Source: Microbulbifer pacificus (GTDB lineage: Bacteria > Pseudomonadota > Gammaproteobacteria > Pseudomonadales > Cellvibrionaceae). Taken from it: a DNA stretch of 64,000 nucleotides. The DNA lies in the NCBI RefSeq assembly GCF_002959965.1, contig NZ_PREV01000027.1, positions 1,488,001 through 1,552,000 on the forward strand, written 5' to 3'. Shown here in pieces: positions 32,255 through 42,072 of this stretch (position 1 is its first letter; each line of letters starts with the position of its first letter). Position numbers and translations under genes: made by a program. The notes below the pieces were generated by a model. The model was not told the origin of the DNA, did no database searches, and saw only the letters and a program-made list of their open reading frames with translations.

Positions 32255-33205
32255 CTACTTTTCGCCAGCACGTGGATCAAATTGAAAGGCTGCGCGAAAA
32301 TTCTGATAGGCCGCCAGCTCATCCTCGGTGTGTGCTGGCGGCGTTACGATATCGAGAACAACATAGAGATCACCCGGCTCCTTTGCCGGTAATCCTCTAC
32401 CCTTCAAACGCAACTTGCTGCCATTTTTACTGTTGGGAGGTAGTGTCAGATTTACCTTGCCATCCGGTGTACGGACCGTCACCTTGCCACCGAGTGCGGC
32501 CTCCCAAGGTGCAACCGGCAGATCAAGATAAACCGTTTTCCCTTCAACGTTAAAACGGGGATGGGGGTTGAAAACAATTTCCAGATACAAATCACCCGGC
32601 TCACCGCCGCCCAGCCCCGGTTCTCCCTGCCCTGAGAGGCGAATCTGCTGCCCCTCCATCACACCTTTTGGGATGGTAACGTTCAGCTTGCGCTCCTTTA
32701 TCACCGGACGACCGTCCCCCCCCAGCTCCGAGTGTTTAAGCGTAATCTGGCGCTTGCTTCCAGCGTAACTGTCTTCAATATCTATCGCGATACGGGCGTG
32801 GGTATTATCCCCCCGGGCGCGAAATGGGCGTCCGCCGCCGTGAAAGCCACCGCGCCGAAATCCGCCGCGACCGAACAGACTCTCGAAAAAATCACTGAAG
32901 GCTTCCGGGTCTGCTTCGGTGTAGCCACCGCCGTGAAACTCAAAGCCCTGGTCCCAGTTCGGTGGTGGCCTGAATTCCTGCCCGCTGTCCCAGCTCTTAC
33001 CCAGCTGGTCGTACGCCGCGCGTTTTTCTGGATCCTTCAACACTTCGTACGCTTCATTCACTTCTTTGAAGCGTTCTTCCGCGTCATTTTCCTTGCTTAC
33101 ATCCGGATGATACTTGCGGGCGAGCTTGCGATAGGAACGCTTGATGTCATCCTGGGTAGCACTGCGCTCTACTCCGAGGATTTTGTAGTAATCGCGATAT
33201 TCCAT
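32255..33205 (-). CDS. cbpA: DnaJ-like co-chaperone CbpA
   Basis: The 316-residue Hsp40 has an N-terminal J domain with HPD at 33-35, a Gly/Phe-rich region (about 75-130, FFESLFGRGGFRRGGFHGGG), no zinc-finger domain, and the DnaJ C-terminal substrate-binding domains (ending DLYVVLDIVTPPA). This is the CbpA rather than DnaJ layout. It is the first gene of cbpA-cbpM. Confidence 0.93.
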   Translation of the reverse strand: MEYRDYYKILGVERSATQDDIKRSYRKLARKYHPDVSKENDAEERFKEVNEAYEVLKDPEKRAAYDQLGKSWDSGQEFRPPPNWDQGFEFHGGGYTEADPEAFSDFFESLFGRGGFRRGGFHGGGRPFRARGDNTHARIAIDIEDSYAGSKRQITLKHSELGGDGRPVIKERKLNVTIPKGVMEGQQIRLSGQGEPGLGGGEPGDLYLEIVFNPHPRFNVEGKTVYLDLPVAPWEAALGGKVTVRTPDGKVNLTLPPNSKNGSKLRLKGRGLPAKEPGDLYVVLDIVTPPAHTEDELAAYQNFRAAFQFDPRAGEK

Positions 33206-33256
33206 ACAGAAACAGCCGCTTCCCAGTTGTTACGCTTTCTCAAATTCCCGACAGAT

Positions 33257-33284
33257 AAAAAAAGGCACCCGCAGGTGCCTTTTT
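33257..33284 (-). terminator. Terminator downstream of ompW
   Basis: Stem GGCACC / GGTGCC flanked by A7 and T5 runs, about 50 bp after the ompW stop codon and before the cbpA start. Confidence 0.85.
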
Positions 33285-33331
33285 CGTTCTTCCATGAACA
33301 CTACTCTTTCATCACCAATCAGATCAGTGAA

Positions 33332-34087
33332 TCAGAAAGCGTAGCCAACACCCAGATTGAATACCCAGGGGCTATAGTCCACATCGGTAATTTCATCAGT
33401 GAAACGAACCGGCGGAAGCAACAGGTTGTCGGTATAGGTAACGCGATAGTCAGTGTCTGCATCAATATACAGAACCGCTGCGTTTATCAGAAACGCGCTG
33501 TCACGACCAAACTTGAAGTCCACACCAATTTGACCAGTGAATCCCCAGGAATGGTCGAGGCTGTAGTCGACATCAATGAGGTCAAGGCCGTAGTTCAGAT
33601 CGTCCCGGAACTGACGGGAATACTTCTCGTCACTGAAGTCGGTGTAGTTAACGCCGATGCCGACATAGGGCTGGACCATGCAATCACGGCTCAGCGGATA
33701 CCAGTTCAGGTACGCATTGGCATAGCTCGCATCAAACTTACCGACTTCATAGCCATCGACGTCGATATAGAAGTTGTCATACCCCACGCGATCCAGATCC
33801 AAATCGTGGCCGGTAGAACCGATGTACATCAGCTCCACACCCCAGTGCTCTACGGGCAGCCAGGCGGCAGAAATATTCCAGGTTGCGTCGGTATCAATAT
33901 CGAAATCTTCGTGGAAGAAGTTTTCGTTAAAACGAAGGTCGTTATGGCTGTCATCCGGATCAATCCAGCTGGCGCCAACACGGACAATAAAGTCACCATC
34001 ACTCAGCCAATCTGCGGAAGCCTGTTGGGCGCTAACCATTGCAGCTACGGCGATTGCAAGCGGTGTCAGAACGCGTGTCATTTTCAT
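33332..34087 (-). CDS. ompW: OmpW-family outer membrane protein
   Basis: The 251-residue protein has a signal peptide (MKMTRVLTPLAIAVAAMVSAQQASA) and an eight-stranded barrel-type body that starts with GDFIVRVGASWIDPDD and ends with aromatic-terminated VFNLGVGYAF, as outer-membrane barrels do. OmpW proteins form small hydrophobic channels. The start at 34087 has GGAG six bases upstream; an upstream in-frame ATG (34123) gives an implausible leader. Confidence 0.9.
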   Translation of the reverse strand: MKMTRVLTPLAIAVAAMVSAQQASADWLSDGDFIVRVGASWIDPDDSHNDLRFNENFFHEDFDIDTDATWNISAAWLPVEHWGVELMYIGSTGHDLDLDRVGYDNFYIDVDGYEVGKFDASYANAYLNWYPLSRDCMVQPYVGIGVNYTDFSDEKYSRQFRDDLNYGLDLIDVDYSLDHSWGFTGQIGVDFKFGRDSAFLINAAVLYIDADTDYRVTYTDNLLLPPVRFTDEITDVDYSPWVFNLGVGYAF

Positions 34088-34580
34088 TGAGAACTCCATC
34101 GTATTCGGCAAATTAAACAGCAATTAACCCAATCACTTGTCAGTCTAGACACGGAACCAACGGGGTGTAGAAAAAACAACCAAAAAAAATCTTGCTCTGT
34201 GGAACTTTTGCGCGATCACGTCGCCATTTTATTTTTAATGAAAGAAGTAAACGCCAGACGCAAAAAGCGTCGACAGAATCAGAGAACAATCCGAAGCAAG
34301 AATTAGCGCCAAAAAAGAGTGCTTAAACGCCAAATCGATGGTGTCGACATGTTTTTAGCGCCAGAACTCGAGATGCAGAAATGCATGGCGGGAAAAAATA
34401 GGAAAATTTCCGTCAGCCGTTCAGACGACATTCAGGTCGCAAATTCCGCCGGAGAAGAATGGTAAAGAAGTGTTGTCTCTGGATAAAAGACAGAAATTTT
34501 TACTTTCAGGAAAACGCTTTTTTCCCGGGAAGAAGACGCGAGCCGTGCACCGGCTCGCACACCATCAACGGAAGGTGGTA
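34088..34580. other. AT-richer intergenic region
   Basis: A 493-bp region upstream of ompW and downstream of bolA. A hairpin GCGAGCC / GGCTCGC at 34539-34559 lies after bolA and may end its transcript, but its T-run is interrupted. I found no gene, and no clear FNR or CRP site for ompW. Confidence 0.5.
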
Positions 34581-34886
34581 TCAGACTTTGCTGCCGCCCA
34601 GGCACTGCGGGCTGGCTGGTGCTTGCCCCGCCCACTCATCCACAGTGTACAAGTGGAGCGCGAGCGCGTGGATAGGACCGGCCATTTCATCTGCCAGTAC
34701 CGCGTATACCCTCTGATGTCGCTGTACCTTGCGTACTCCGGAGAAGGCATCGCTGACCAGCACCACACGGAAGTGCATTTCTGCTCCCGCGGGTACGTTG
34801 TGCATGTGGCTTTCGCATTCGACGTCGATATGGGACGGGGAGAATGCCTCGCTCAGTTTTCCCTGAATCTGCTGCGTCAGTGTCAT
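34581..34886 (-). CDS. bolA: BolA-family protein
   Basis: The 101-residue protein matches BolA: MTLTQQIQGKLSEAFSPSHIDVECESHMHNVPAGAEMHFRVVLVSDAFSG with the conserved ESHMH histidine, then RHQRVYAVLADEMAGPIHALALHLYT. BolA proteins bind glutaredoxins through a shared Fe-S cluster and some bind DNA. It follows the DjlA-like gene by 19 bp on the same strand. Confidence 0.93.
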   Translation of the reverse strand: MTLTQQIQGKLSEAFSPSHIDVECESHMHNVPAGAEMHFRVVLVSDAFSGVRKVQRHQRVYAVLADEMAGPIHALALHLYTVDEWAGQAPASPQCLGGSKV

Positions 34887-34905
34887 TTCGAGTCTCCTGA
34901 ATCAA

Positions 34906-35694
34906 TTACACCTGATCCACCGTCGCCTGACGCTTGCGCGCAGCAACAATAGTGTCGTAAGCCACGGTGATACTCTTCATCTGGTCTTCAGCGTGACGCA
35001 TAAACTCCTCTGGCAAACCCTTCGCGGCGATCTTGTCCGGGTGGAACTCCGCCGCCTTGCGACGGTACGCCAGCTTCAGCTCGCGATCGCTGACATCAGC
35101 GTTACAACCCAACACATCGTAATGGGCCTGCAAGGAATCCCCGCGACCAGCAGTGCCCCCATGTGCAAACTCATTGAACATCGCGTTAAAAATGGATGCA
35201 TGTAAACCAAGCGTTTCAGGAATTCGCCGCAATATCTGCTCTTCCGCCGGGTGCAGTTCGCCATCGGCAAAGGCCACAGCAAACAACAGCCGATACACCA
35301 TTTCCCGCATCGCCTGGTTGCGGATCAACTGACGGTACTGATTGGCGTAATCGTAAATGCTGAACTGATCGTCTTTGGCATTCCGGAATATCTTGATCGC
35401 CTGTTGACGATCTTCCGCGCTGAGACGCAGATTGTTGTTGATGAAGTCATCGACCAGTTGGATTTCCGCCTTGGAAACCTGGCCGTCCGCCTTGGCCATT
35501 TTGGCCAACATGGAAAACAGCGCAACGATAAAGACCGTCTGCGCACCATCGCGGTTAAGCGCTATCCCGGCCTCACTCAGTTTTTTCAGACCAGAACCAA
35601 AGGAGCTGCCGACCCAAGCACCCAACGCCGCGCCAATGGGGCCACCAAACATCATGCCGATACCGGCGCCGATACCTGCACCCAACCAAGACAT
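34906..35694 (-). CDS. djlA: DjlA-like co-chaperone (TerB plus J domain)
   Basis: The 262-residue protein has a glycine-zipper-like membrane segment at the N-terminus (GAGIGAGIGMMFGGPIGAALGAWVG), a central TerB-like helical domain (about 50-170, MLAKMAKADGQVSKAEIQ), and a C-terminal J domain with HPD at 218-220. This is the DjlA order. The start at 35694 is supported by AAGGAGAGG upstream; the longer open frame to 35760 adds 22 atypical residues. It probably forms a transcript with bolA. Confidence 0.9.
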   Translation of the reverse strand: MSWLGAGIGAGIGMMFGGPIGAALGAWVGSSFGSGLKKLSEAGIALNRDGAQTVFIVALFSMLAKMAKADGQVSKAEIQLVDDFINNNLRLSAEDRQQAIKIFRNAKDDQFSIYDYANQYRQLIRNQAMREMVYRLLFAVAFADGELHPAEEQILRRIPETLGLHASIFNAMFNEFAHGGTAGRGDSLQAHYDVLGCNADVSDRELKLAYRRKAAEFHPDKIAAKGLPEEFMRHAEDQMKSITVAYDTIVAARKRQATVDQV

Positions 35695-35821
35695 AACCTC
35701 TCCTTCCAACACCCAGCTGGTGCCATCAAACGGACTAAAAAATGGCTGACATCTTAGCACGCCTCCTGCAATTGCCCTGCCCCCTTGATGACCAGTCGGT
35801 CTCTTCGCAATAACCAGACAT

Positions 35822-35844
35822 GAAAAACCCCGCCGTAGCGGGGT
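35822..35844 (-). terminator. Terminator downstream of oadB
   Basis: Stem ACCCCGC / GCGGGGT with a T5 run on the minus strand, about 24 bp after the oadB stop codon. Confidence 0.8.
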
Positions 35845-35867
35845 GATCCACGCGAATCGAAGAGTGA

Positions 35868-37181
35868 TCAGCCCGTCATGGTACGCACCATCGTGATCAT
35901 CACCCCCGCCGCCACCGCAGAGCCAATAACCCCTGCGACATTCGGCCCCATGGCATGCATCAGCAGGAAATTGTGCGGGTTTGCCTCAAGCCCCAGTTTG
36001 TTGGATACCCGCGCAGCCATAGGCACAGCGGAGACCCCGGCGGAACCGATCAACGGGTTGATTTTGTTCTTGCTGAAGGTGTTCAGAAGTTTTGCCATCA
36101 GTACCCCGGCCGCGGTGCCAATGGCAAAAGCGGCGATACCCAGCGCCAGGATGCCCAGCGTCTTCGGATCAAGAAACTTGTCCGCTGCGAGCTTCGAGCC
36201 CACGGAGAGCCCCAGGAAAATGGTGGTGATATTGATCAGCGCATTCTGCGCGGTATCCGACAGGCGATTGACGACCCCACACTCACGCATCAGGTTACCG
36301 AAGCAGAACATACCGAGCAGCGGCGCCGCATCCGGCAGGAACAGTGCCACCAGGATCAACAGAACCAGCGGGAATACGATCTTCTCGCGCTTGCTCACAG
36401 GGCGCAGCTGCACCATCTCGATCCGCCGCTCCTGCTCCGTGGTCAACGCACGCATGATCGGCGGCTGGATCAGCGGTACCAGCGCCATGTAGGAATAGGC
36501 GGCCACGGCAATGGCTCCGAGCAGGTCTGGCGCCAGCAGGCTGGAAACGTAAATGGCGGTGGGACCATCGGCACCGCCAATGATACCAATGGCCGCGGCA
36601 TCGGCGATGGAGAAATCCATAAGGCCAGCAGCAGACATGCCAACCGCACCCAGCACGGTGGCAAAAATACCGAACTGGGCCGCGGCGCCCAGAAACAGAG
36701 TGCGGGGATTCGCCAGCAGCGGACCGAAATCCGTCATGGCCCCCACACCCATAAAAATCACCAACGGCGCCACTCCGGAGGCGATGGCAACACTGTAAAA
36801 GTTGTACAGCATGCCATTGGAGAAGCCAGCGTCCGCGGCCACCTGCGCAGCGCGTTCATGAGCTGCGGCCGGTGCGTGATCCAGCGCCGCTTTCAGCCCT
36901 TCAATCGATTCGAACCCGGTAAGTCCGACGGCCTGCGCCAGTTGCGTCAGTACGCCGGCGTCGCCCGCATAAATTGCAGCCTCTACCGCGGGCGCGGCCA
37001 AATGGGCACCGGGAATGTTCGCGAGAATGCCACCAAAACCGATAGGTACCAGCAGCAGTGGCTCGAAATTCTTGCGGATAGCAAGGAACAGCAGCCCGAG
37101 GCACACAAGAATCATGATGAACTGCCCGGAAGTCACCTGATAGGCCCCGGACGAGAACCAGAGGTTGGCGAGATTATCCAC
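35868..37181 (-). CDS. oadB: Oxaloacetate decarboxylase, sodium-pumping beta subunit
   Basis: Integral membrane subunit that couples decarboxylation of carboxybiotin to Na+ export. The 437-residue protein has about nine or more transmembrane helices and the conserved [17 protein letters not shown] segment carrying the essential aspartate, as well as [19 protein letters not shown] near the C-terminus. It lies 11 bp downstream of oadA in an oadG-oadA-oadB operon. Confidence 0.95.
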   Translation of the reverse strand: MDNLANLWFSSGAYQVTSGQFIMILVCLGLLFLAIRKNFEPLLLVPIGFGGILANIPGAHLAAPAVEAAIYAGDAGVLTQLAQAVGLTGFESIEGLKAALDHAPAAAHERAAQVAADAGFSNGMLYNFYSVAIASGVAPLVIFMGVGAMTDFGPLLANPRTLFLGAAAQFGIFATVLGAVGMSAAGLMDFSIADAAAIGIIGGADGPTAIYVSSLLAPDLLGAIAVAAYSYMALVPLIQPPIMRALTTEQERRIEMVQLRPVSKREKIVFPLVLLILVALFLPDAAPLLGMFCFGNLMRECGVVNRLSDTAQNALINITTIFLGLSVGSKLAADKFLDPKTLGILALGIAAFAIGTAAGVLMAKLLNTFSKNKINPLIGSAGVSAVPMAARVSNKLGLEANPHNFLLMHAMGPNVAGVIGSAVAAGVMITMVRTMTG

Positions 37182-37192
37182 TTCGGCCCCCG

Positions 37193-38983
37193 TTATGCGA
37201 TGGTCAGGAGGGCATCGCCCACAGCTACGGAATCACCTTCCTTGATGCTGACACTGGTAACACTGCCAGTCCGAGGGGCACTGATTGCGGTTTCCATTTT
37301 CATGGCTTCCAGAATCACGATGTTCTGCCCTTCCGTTACCCGATCACCGGGTTTTACCAGAACCTTGAAAATGTTGCCGGCAAGTGGAGCCTTGACCGGA
37401 GAACCGGTGCCGGCGGCGGAAGGTGCCGGCGCACTGACGCCAGCAGCAGTACCACCATCAAGGCGCACCATGCCGGTGAGATCACCTCCGTCGCTCACGG
37501 TAACGGTGTAGCTCTCACCCTCAACGGAAACCGTGTACACGCTCTCGCCTTGATCGCTCTTCACTTCGTCGCCTTCTCTGCCTGTGGGTACAGGCTCGAA
37601 TGCCGACGCATTACCACGATTTTTCAGGAATTTGAGACCGATCTGCGGAAACAGGGCGTAGGTTAATACGTCATCGATCTCGCCTTCGCCGCGGGCCAAT
37701 GCGATAGAATCTTCCGCCGCCCTCTGCTGCAGCTCCGCCGCGAGATTGTCCAGCTCTGGAGACAGTAAGTCTGCCGGACGGCAGGTCACGGGGTCTGCCC
37801 CCTCTAGCACTCGGTCCTGAAGTTCTTTATTCACCTCCGCCGGGGTCGCACCATACTCCCCCTTGAGCACCGCCGCGGTCTCCTTGGAAATGGACTTGTA
37901 GCGCTCCCCGGTAAGCACGTTGAGTACCGCCTGCGTGCCCACGATCTGCGAGGTGGGGGTCACCAGCGGAATAAACCCCAGGTCCAGGCGCACGCGGGGG
38001 ATTTCCTCCAGTACTTCATCGAGACGATCACCCGCCCCCTGCTCCCGCAACTGGTTTTCCATATTGGTAAGCATGCCGCCCGGTACCTGGGCCACCAGGA
38101 TACGGGAGTCCACCCCCCGCAACGAACCTTCAAACTTCGCGTATTTCTTACGCACGCCACGGAAATACGCGGCAATTTCTTCCAGCAGATGAATGTCTAG
38201 CCCGGTATCGCGCTCGGTTCCTTCGAGAATCGCCACCACGGCCTCGGTGGGGCTGTGGCCGTAGGTCATGGACATCGAAGAGATCGCGGTGTCGATATTG
38301 TCGATGCCCGCCTCCACACACTTCAACGCAGTGGCCGTGGAGAGCCCTGTGGTGGCATGGCATTGCATGTGAATGGGGATATCCACGGCGGCCTTGAGTT
38401 TGCTCACCAGTTCGTAGCCCTCATAGGGGCGTAACAAACCGGCCATATCCTTGATCGCGATGGAGTCCGCCCCCATGTCCTCGATCTGGCGCCCGAGGTC
38501 CACCCACATATCCATGGTGTGTACCGGACTCACGGTATAGGAAATGGTGCCTTGCGCGTGTTTGCCCTGTTTCTTTACCGCCGCCAGTGCCGTCTTCAGA
38601 TTTCGCATATCGTTCATGGCATCGAACACGCGGAAAACATCCACACCGTTGCTAGCGGCACGCTCCACAAATTTTTCTACGACGTCGTCCGCGTAATGGC
38701 GATAGCCGAGAATATTCTGGCCGCGGAACAGCATCTGTTGCGGCGTATTCGGCATGGCCTTTTTAAGCTCACGAATGCGCTCCCAGGGGTCTTCCCCCAG
38801 ATAGCGAATACACGCATCAAACGTGGCTCCACCCCAGGATTCCAGAGACCAGAAACCGACTTTATCCAGCTTCTCCGCGATGGGCAGCATGTCATCCAGG
38901 CGCAGGCGGGTGGCGAATAGCGACTGGTGGGCGTCGCGCAGGACTACATCGGTAATCCCCAGTGGCTTTTTAACCTCAGTCAT
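37193..38983 (-). CDS. oadA: Oxaloacetate decarboxylase alpha subunit
   Basis: Cytoplasmic subunit that transfers the oxaloacetate carboxyl group to biotin. The 596-residue protein has an N-terminal carboxyltransferase TIM barrel ([17 protein letters not shown], then [13 protein letters not shown] and [10 protein letters not shown]), a PYC_OADA domain, an Ala/Pro-rich linker, and a biotinyl domain with EAMKMET, biotin lysine at about 562. The start MTEVKKPLG (38983) is preferred to the ATG at 39016, which adds an arginine-rich leader. Confidence 0.95.
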   Translation of the reverse strand: MTEVKKPLGITDVVLRDAHQSLFATRLRLDDMLPIAEKLDKVGFWSLESWGGATFDACIRYLGEDPWERIRELKKAMPNTPQQMLFRGQNILGYRHYADDVVEKFVERAASNGVDVFRVFDAMNDMRNLKTALAAVKKQGKHAQGTISYTVSPVHTMDMWVDLGRQIEDMGADSIAIKDMAGLLRPYEGYELVSKLKAAVDIPIHMQCHATTGLSTATALKCVEAGIDNIDTAISSMSMTYGHSPTEAVVAILEGTERDTGLDIHLLEEIAAYFRGVRKKYAKFEGSLRGVDSRILVAQVPGGMLTNMENQLREQGAGDRLDEVLEEIPRVRLDLGFIPLVTPTSQIVGTQAVLNVLTGERYKSISKETAAVLKGEYGATPAEVNKELQDRVLEGADPVTCRPADLLSPELDNLAAELQQRAAEDSIALARGEGEIDDVLTYALFPQIGLKFLKNRGNASAFEPVPTGREGDEVKSDQGESVYTVSVEGESYTVTVSDGGDLTGMVRLDGGTAAGVSAPAPSAAGTGSPVKAPLAGNIFKVLVKPGDRVTEGQNIVILEAMKMETAISAPRTGSVTSVSIKEGDSVAVGDALLTIA

Positions 38984-39086
38984 GGGTCGTCTCTCTCGGA
39001 AAATTGATCTTGGCAAATTGGAAACCTGAACGGCGGCGCGTTCACGACATCAATGATGTATTCGTCCTGCGACAAAGCCCCGCTTC

Positions 39087-39335
39087 TCAGCGGCGTTTGT
39101 TGCGGTGCTGTGCTATCGCCGCTTCAATGATTTTTCTGAGGCGCTTATCCGTGGAGGGATCATCGGGGGATGCTCCACTGACCGGCGTGGTCACAGGTTC
39201 AGGCTCGGGGAAAAAACGCGTTATTGCGCGGGACATGATGGAGGTACAAATCACAAGCAGCAGCAGAAATGTGAAAACGATTCCCATGCCGAACAGCGTG
39301 ATATCAAGGCCTTGCTGTAACAGTGATTGCTGCAC
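39087..39335 (-). CDS. oadG: Oxaloacetate decarboxylase gamma subunit
   Basis: The 82-residue protein has one N-terminal transmembrane helix (GMGIVFTFLLLLVICTSIM) and a charged C-terminus (KRLRKIIEAAIAQHRNKRR), as OadG proteins do; it assembles the alpha and beta subunits. The start codon is GTG at 39335, with GAGGGG just upstream. It is the first gene of oadGAB, 103 bp before oadA. Confidence 0.88.
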   Translation of the reverse strand: MQQSLLQQGLDITLFGMGIVFTFLLLLVICTSIMSRAITRFFPEPEPVTTPVSGASPDDPSTDKRLRKIIEAAIAQHRNKRR

Positions 39336-39623
39336 GTTCCCCTCTCGCGTCTTTGCTTATAAATCGGCTTGTTATTGCTATACGGTGAATCAAGCGGGCC
39401 ACATTATCGGTACAAGATCCCTTAGAAATCAAACACTTATTAGTTACAGAAGCAACCAAGATTCAGCATAAAGCCGGTATTTTCGCTCATTTTCAATACC
39501 AGCTTCGACCAGGTGACTAAAGGCCCGCTATCCGTCAGGAACTGCCGGCAAATGGCGCAAACCAAGTACGGATTACGTACAATACGCGCCCACACCATTT
39601 TCATAGCAGGCCGCAACTCCGTC

Positions 39624-40721
39624 ATGCCCCACCATCAACCCGCGACTGCCACCACCAATCGGACGCCCGTCCGCTCTCCGGCGCCCAAAATCTATCAGGC
39701 ACCGATGGAAGGGGTCATCGACCACCACGTGCGCGCCCTGCTCTCCGCCATTGGCGGCATTGATGTCTGCGTGACCGAGTTTGTACGAGTTACCCATACC
39801 AGGCTTCCACGCAAGGTATTCGCCCGCTTTTGCCCGGAACTGGAACAGGGAGCGACAACTCCGAGCGGTACGCCAGTAAAACTGCAGCTGCTGGGAGGAA
39901 ACCCGGAAACCATGGCATATAACGCCGCCCGCGCGGTGGAAGCCGGGGCCCGCGCCATCGACCTGAACTTCGGCTGCCCCGCCAAATCGGTAAACAACAG
40001 TGACGGCGGCGCCTGCCTGCTGCAGTCTCCTGCTCGAGTGGAGGGCATCATCGCCGCGGTGCGAAAAGCCCTGCCCAAAGAAATCCCGGTATCCGCAAAA
40101 ATCCGCCTGGGCTATGAAGATCGCAGCAGCTATCTCGATAATGCCCGTGCTGCGGAGGCTGGCGGCGCATCGGAACTCGTCGTACACGCCCGCTCGAAAG
40201 TGGACGGCTATCGCCCGCCCGCTTACTGGGAATACATAGGGGAAATCCGTCAGCAGATTGGTATTCCCGTCGTCGCCAACGGTGATCTCTGGACGATGAC
40301 CGAGTTCCAGCGTTGCCGTGATGTGACCGGCTGTGACGCCTTCATGTTTGGACGCAGCCTTCTGGCACGCCCGGATATCGGCCTGCAGATTCGCGCCTTG
40401 TGCGAAGGGCGGGAGTATCGCCCGCTGCAATGGCACCAGATCGTTGCCCACCTCTACAGCTACTACAGTGCCACCAAGGCCGAGTACCCCGCCAAATACC
40501 TGGGCAACAGGATCAAGCAATGGTTGGCCTACTTGAAACTCAGCTACCCCCAGGCAAACGTGTTTTTTGAACAGATTAAACGCCATCGGGAGCCGGAAAT
40601 GCTGGAGAGCGCCTTCATGCAACACCTACAGCCCAATGACGCCGATACCCAGGACCACAAACCTTTTGCAGTCACCCATTGCAATAACCGGCAGTTGCAC
40701 AACGAGCCCACAGCAGCCTGA
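39624..40721 (+). CDS. dusC: tRNA-dihydrouridine(16) synthase DusC
   Basis: Flavoenzyme that reduces uridine 16 in tRNA D-loops. The 365-residue protein has the Dus barrel signatures YQAPMEGVIDHHVR, LNFGCPAKSVNNSDGGACLL with the catalytic cysteine, and VVANGDLWTM with the FMN-binding loop. DusA/B/C are distinguished by overall similarity; the AYNAARAVEAGA and ETEFVRVT-type features fit DusC. The start MPHHQPATA (39624) is an estimate; an in-frame ATG at 39513 adds 37 residues. It is divergent from oadG. Confidence 0.9.
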   Translation: MPHHQPATATTNRTPVRSPAPKIYQAPMEGVIDHHVRALLSAIGGIDVCVTEFVRVTHTRLPRKVFARFCPELEQGATTPSGTPVKLQLLGGNPETMAYNAARAVEAGARAIDLNFGCPAKSVNNSDGGACLLQSPARVEGIIAAVRKALPKEIPVSAKIRLGYEDRSSYLDNARAAEAGGASELVVHARSKVDGYRPPAYWEYIGEIRQQIGIPVVANGDLWTMTEFQRCRDVTGCDAFMFGRSLLARPDIGLQIRALCEGREYRPLQWHQIVAHLYSYYSATKAEYPAKYLGNRIKQWLAYLKLSYPQANVFFEQIKRHREPEMLESAFMQHLQPNDADTQDHKPFAVTHCNNRQLHNEPTAA

Positions 40722-40904
40722 CAACATGCAGGGTTACGCAACTGGACAGACAGGGAAGCGACCTCAAAAAAGTGCTTGCAAAGGCGCCAACCTCACGGCA
40801 GAATGCGCGCCCTAACGAGCTGAAGCAGACCTTTCCGGCCTGACAGAAAGCTCGGTAACCTGCGGATTTTTAAAGAGTTTTTCCAAGAAATCTTTAAAAA
40901 ACAG

Positions 40905-40933
40905 TTGACGAAGCCCAGGCAAGTCACTATAGT
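40905..40933 (+). promoter_or_regulatory. Promoter of tRNA-Arg
   Basis: TTGACG (40905-40910) and TATAGT (40928-40933) with a 17-bp spacer, ending 16 bp before the mature tRNA start. Confidence 0.8.
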
Positions 40934-40949
40934 TCGCAACCACAACGAC

Positions 40950-41026
40950 GCACTCGTAGCTCAGCTGGATAGAGTACTCGGCTACGAACCGAGCGGTCGG
41001 AGGTTCGAATCCTCCCGAGTGCGCCA
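40950..41026 (+). tRNA. tRNA-Arg (anticodon ACG)
   Basis: A 77-nt cloverleaf: acceptor GCACTCG / CGAGTGC with encoded GCCA end, D-arm AGCTCAGCTGGATAGAG, anticodon stem CTCGG / CCGAG around CTACGAA (anticodon ACG), and T-arm GGAGGTTCGAATCCTCC. It is the last core gene before the integron on the left side. Confidence 0.98.
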
Positions 41027-41030
41027 AATT

Positions 41031-41063
41031 AAAAAGCCCGATTCGCAAGAGTCGGGCTTTTTT
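41031..41063 (+). terminator. Terminator after tRNA-Arg
   Basis: Stem AAAAAGCCCGA / TCGGGCTTTTTT, 4 bp after the tRNA. Confidence 0.93.
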
Positions 41064-41361
41064 GCTTTAACGCCTCCCCATAACCAAGTCGCGCCCCCAA
41101 AGACCTGTTAATGGGAGCAGCAATCCCCGCCTGTGCGACCGACTGCTGCCGGGCAATACGTTAAATTCTCTTCAGAGATTGCAGGCCACTTACAACTATT
41201 GTGCTGATGCGGGTACAGGTATGTGACTAACGTCCAGGCTTACCTCGCGATTGAGCGGCAGCGGAGAGATGACAAGTACTCATCTCTCGGGCTACCTCAC
41301 ACCCATTCATTGAGCACCCCAGGTGACTACAACATCACACTCTGATTTACGCCCCCCCCTG
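41064..41361. other. Left flank of the integron, no gene seen
   Basis: About 300 bp between the tRNA-Arg terminator and the cupin gene. It contains a perfect hairpin GAGAGATGA / TCATCTCTC with loop CAAGTAC (41264-41288) of unknown role. No attC with matching arms could be recognised, so the distal border of the array is not defined. Confidence 0.5.
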
Positions 41362-41673
41362 TTACACGCTGCCCTCACTTTCAACCACGAGCACACGCAC
41401 CTCTCCTCTTGGATGAGCCACATGCTCTGTGCCGACCGAGGCAAAAAATATATCCCCCGCCTCCAGAACAGCCACTTCTTCAGCGCCATTTAAGCGATAG
41501 TGCATATCTACTACACCATCTAAAACTACAAAGACTTCCTCTCCATCGTTTATGTGCCATTTGTATGGCTTATCCGTCCAGTGTAGTTTAGTGGTGATTC
41601 CTTGCATGTTTGCGATTTGCCTTGCTCCCCACGCACGATCCGCGGTGAAATTCTTGCTCTTTATAACTTCCAT
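41362..41673 (-). CDS. Small cupin-domain protein
   Basis: The 103-residue single-cupin protein contains KLHWTDKPYKWHINDGEEVFVVLDGVVDMHY as cupin motif 1 and AGDIFFASVGTEHVAHP as motif 2, with histidines and glutamate placed as metal ligands. Enzymatic or binding function is unknown. It has the same orientation as the cassette genes, and an eroded attC arm lies between it and the tautomerase, so it is probably the most distal cassette gene, but a chromosomal origin is not excluded. Confidence 0.8.
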   Translation of the reverse strand: MEVIKSKNFTADRAWGARQIANMQGITTKLHWTDKPYKWHINDGEEVFVVLDGVVDMHYRLNGAEEVAVLEAGDIFFASVGTEHVAHPRGEVRVLVVESEGSV

Positions 41674-41717
41674 TTTTCAGGTACCTACCACTCTCTCAAA
41701 GCTTAATTTGCGTACAC

Positions 41718-41771
41718 CGCTGCCCCGCGAAGGGCCTATGGCCCGTAGCCTGGCTGTCTGGCCTTGTATGT
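41718..41771 (-). repeat. Degenerate attC arm
   Basis: The segment with GCCCCGCGAAGGGCCTATGG, CCCGTAG and CTGGCCTTGT resembles one arm of the complete type A attC at 48564-48708. The matching second arm is absent, so this is a truncated, probably inactive site. Confidence 0.5.
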
Positions 41772-41805
41772 GTTTTGGCCACAACTAAAACCGCTATACC
41801 TGGCG

Positions 41806-42009
41806 CTACTTATTTTGCTGCTCTTTCCAGTCATCAGTTAGCATACCTGCATAGCCCCAATCCTCCTCTGCGATTTCCTGAAGCACGATATGAATATGCT
41901 CGGGCTTTTTACCAAGATTCCTGACTAGGGAAGCAGTGATATCTTCTACCAATCTCCTTTTCTGATCCCTGCTTGCACCTTTTGTAATTTGTAAGTTTAC
42001 ATACGGCAT
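41806..42009 (-). CDS. 4-oxalocrotonate tautomerase-family protein (cassette gene)
   Basis: The 67-residue protein begins MPYVNLQITKGASRDQKRRLVEDITASLV. After methionine removal Pro1 would be the catalytic base typical of this tautomerase superfamily, and the HIHIVLQEIAEEDWGYAG segment fits. The substrate cannot be predicted. The start at 42009 is set by the proline rule; the longer open frame upstream would remove that function. It lies between an eroded attC arm on the left and a very short attC-like site on the right. Confidence 0.85.
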   Translation of the reverse strand: MPYVNLQITKGASRDQKRRLVEDITASLVRNLGKKPEHIHIVLQEIAEEDWGYAGMLTDDWKEQQNK

Positions 42010-42072
42010 ACTAAAAAACCTTACATTGAAACGAAGACTATGGCGGAAAAGATTAATTTCATACTGGTCTAC

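Noticed and set aside
41225-41367. Possible attC of type A length between GACTAAC (41225) and GTTACAC (41361)
   Set aside because: The ends look like cores and the length fits, but the interior arms are not complementary, so no attC fold is possible by eye.
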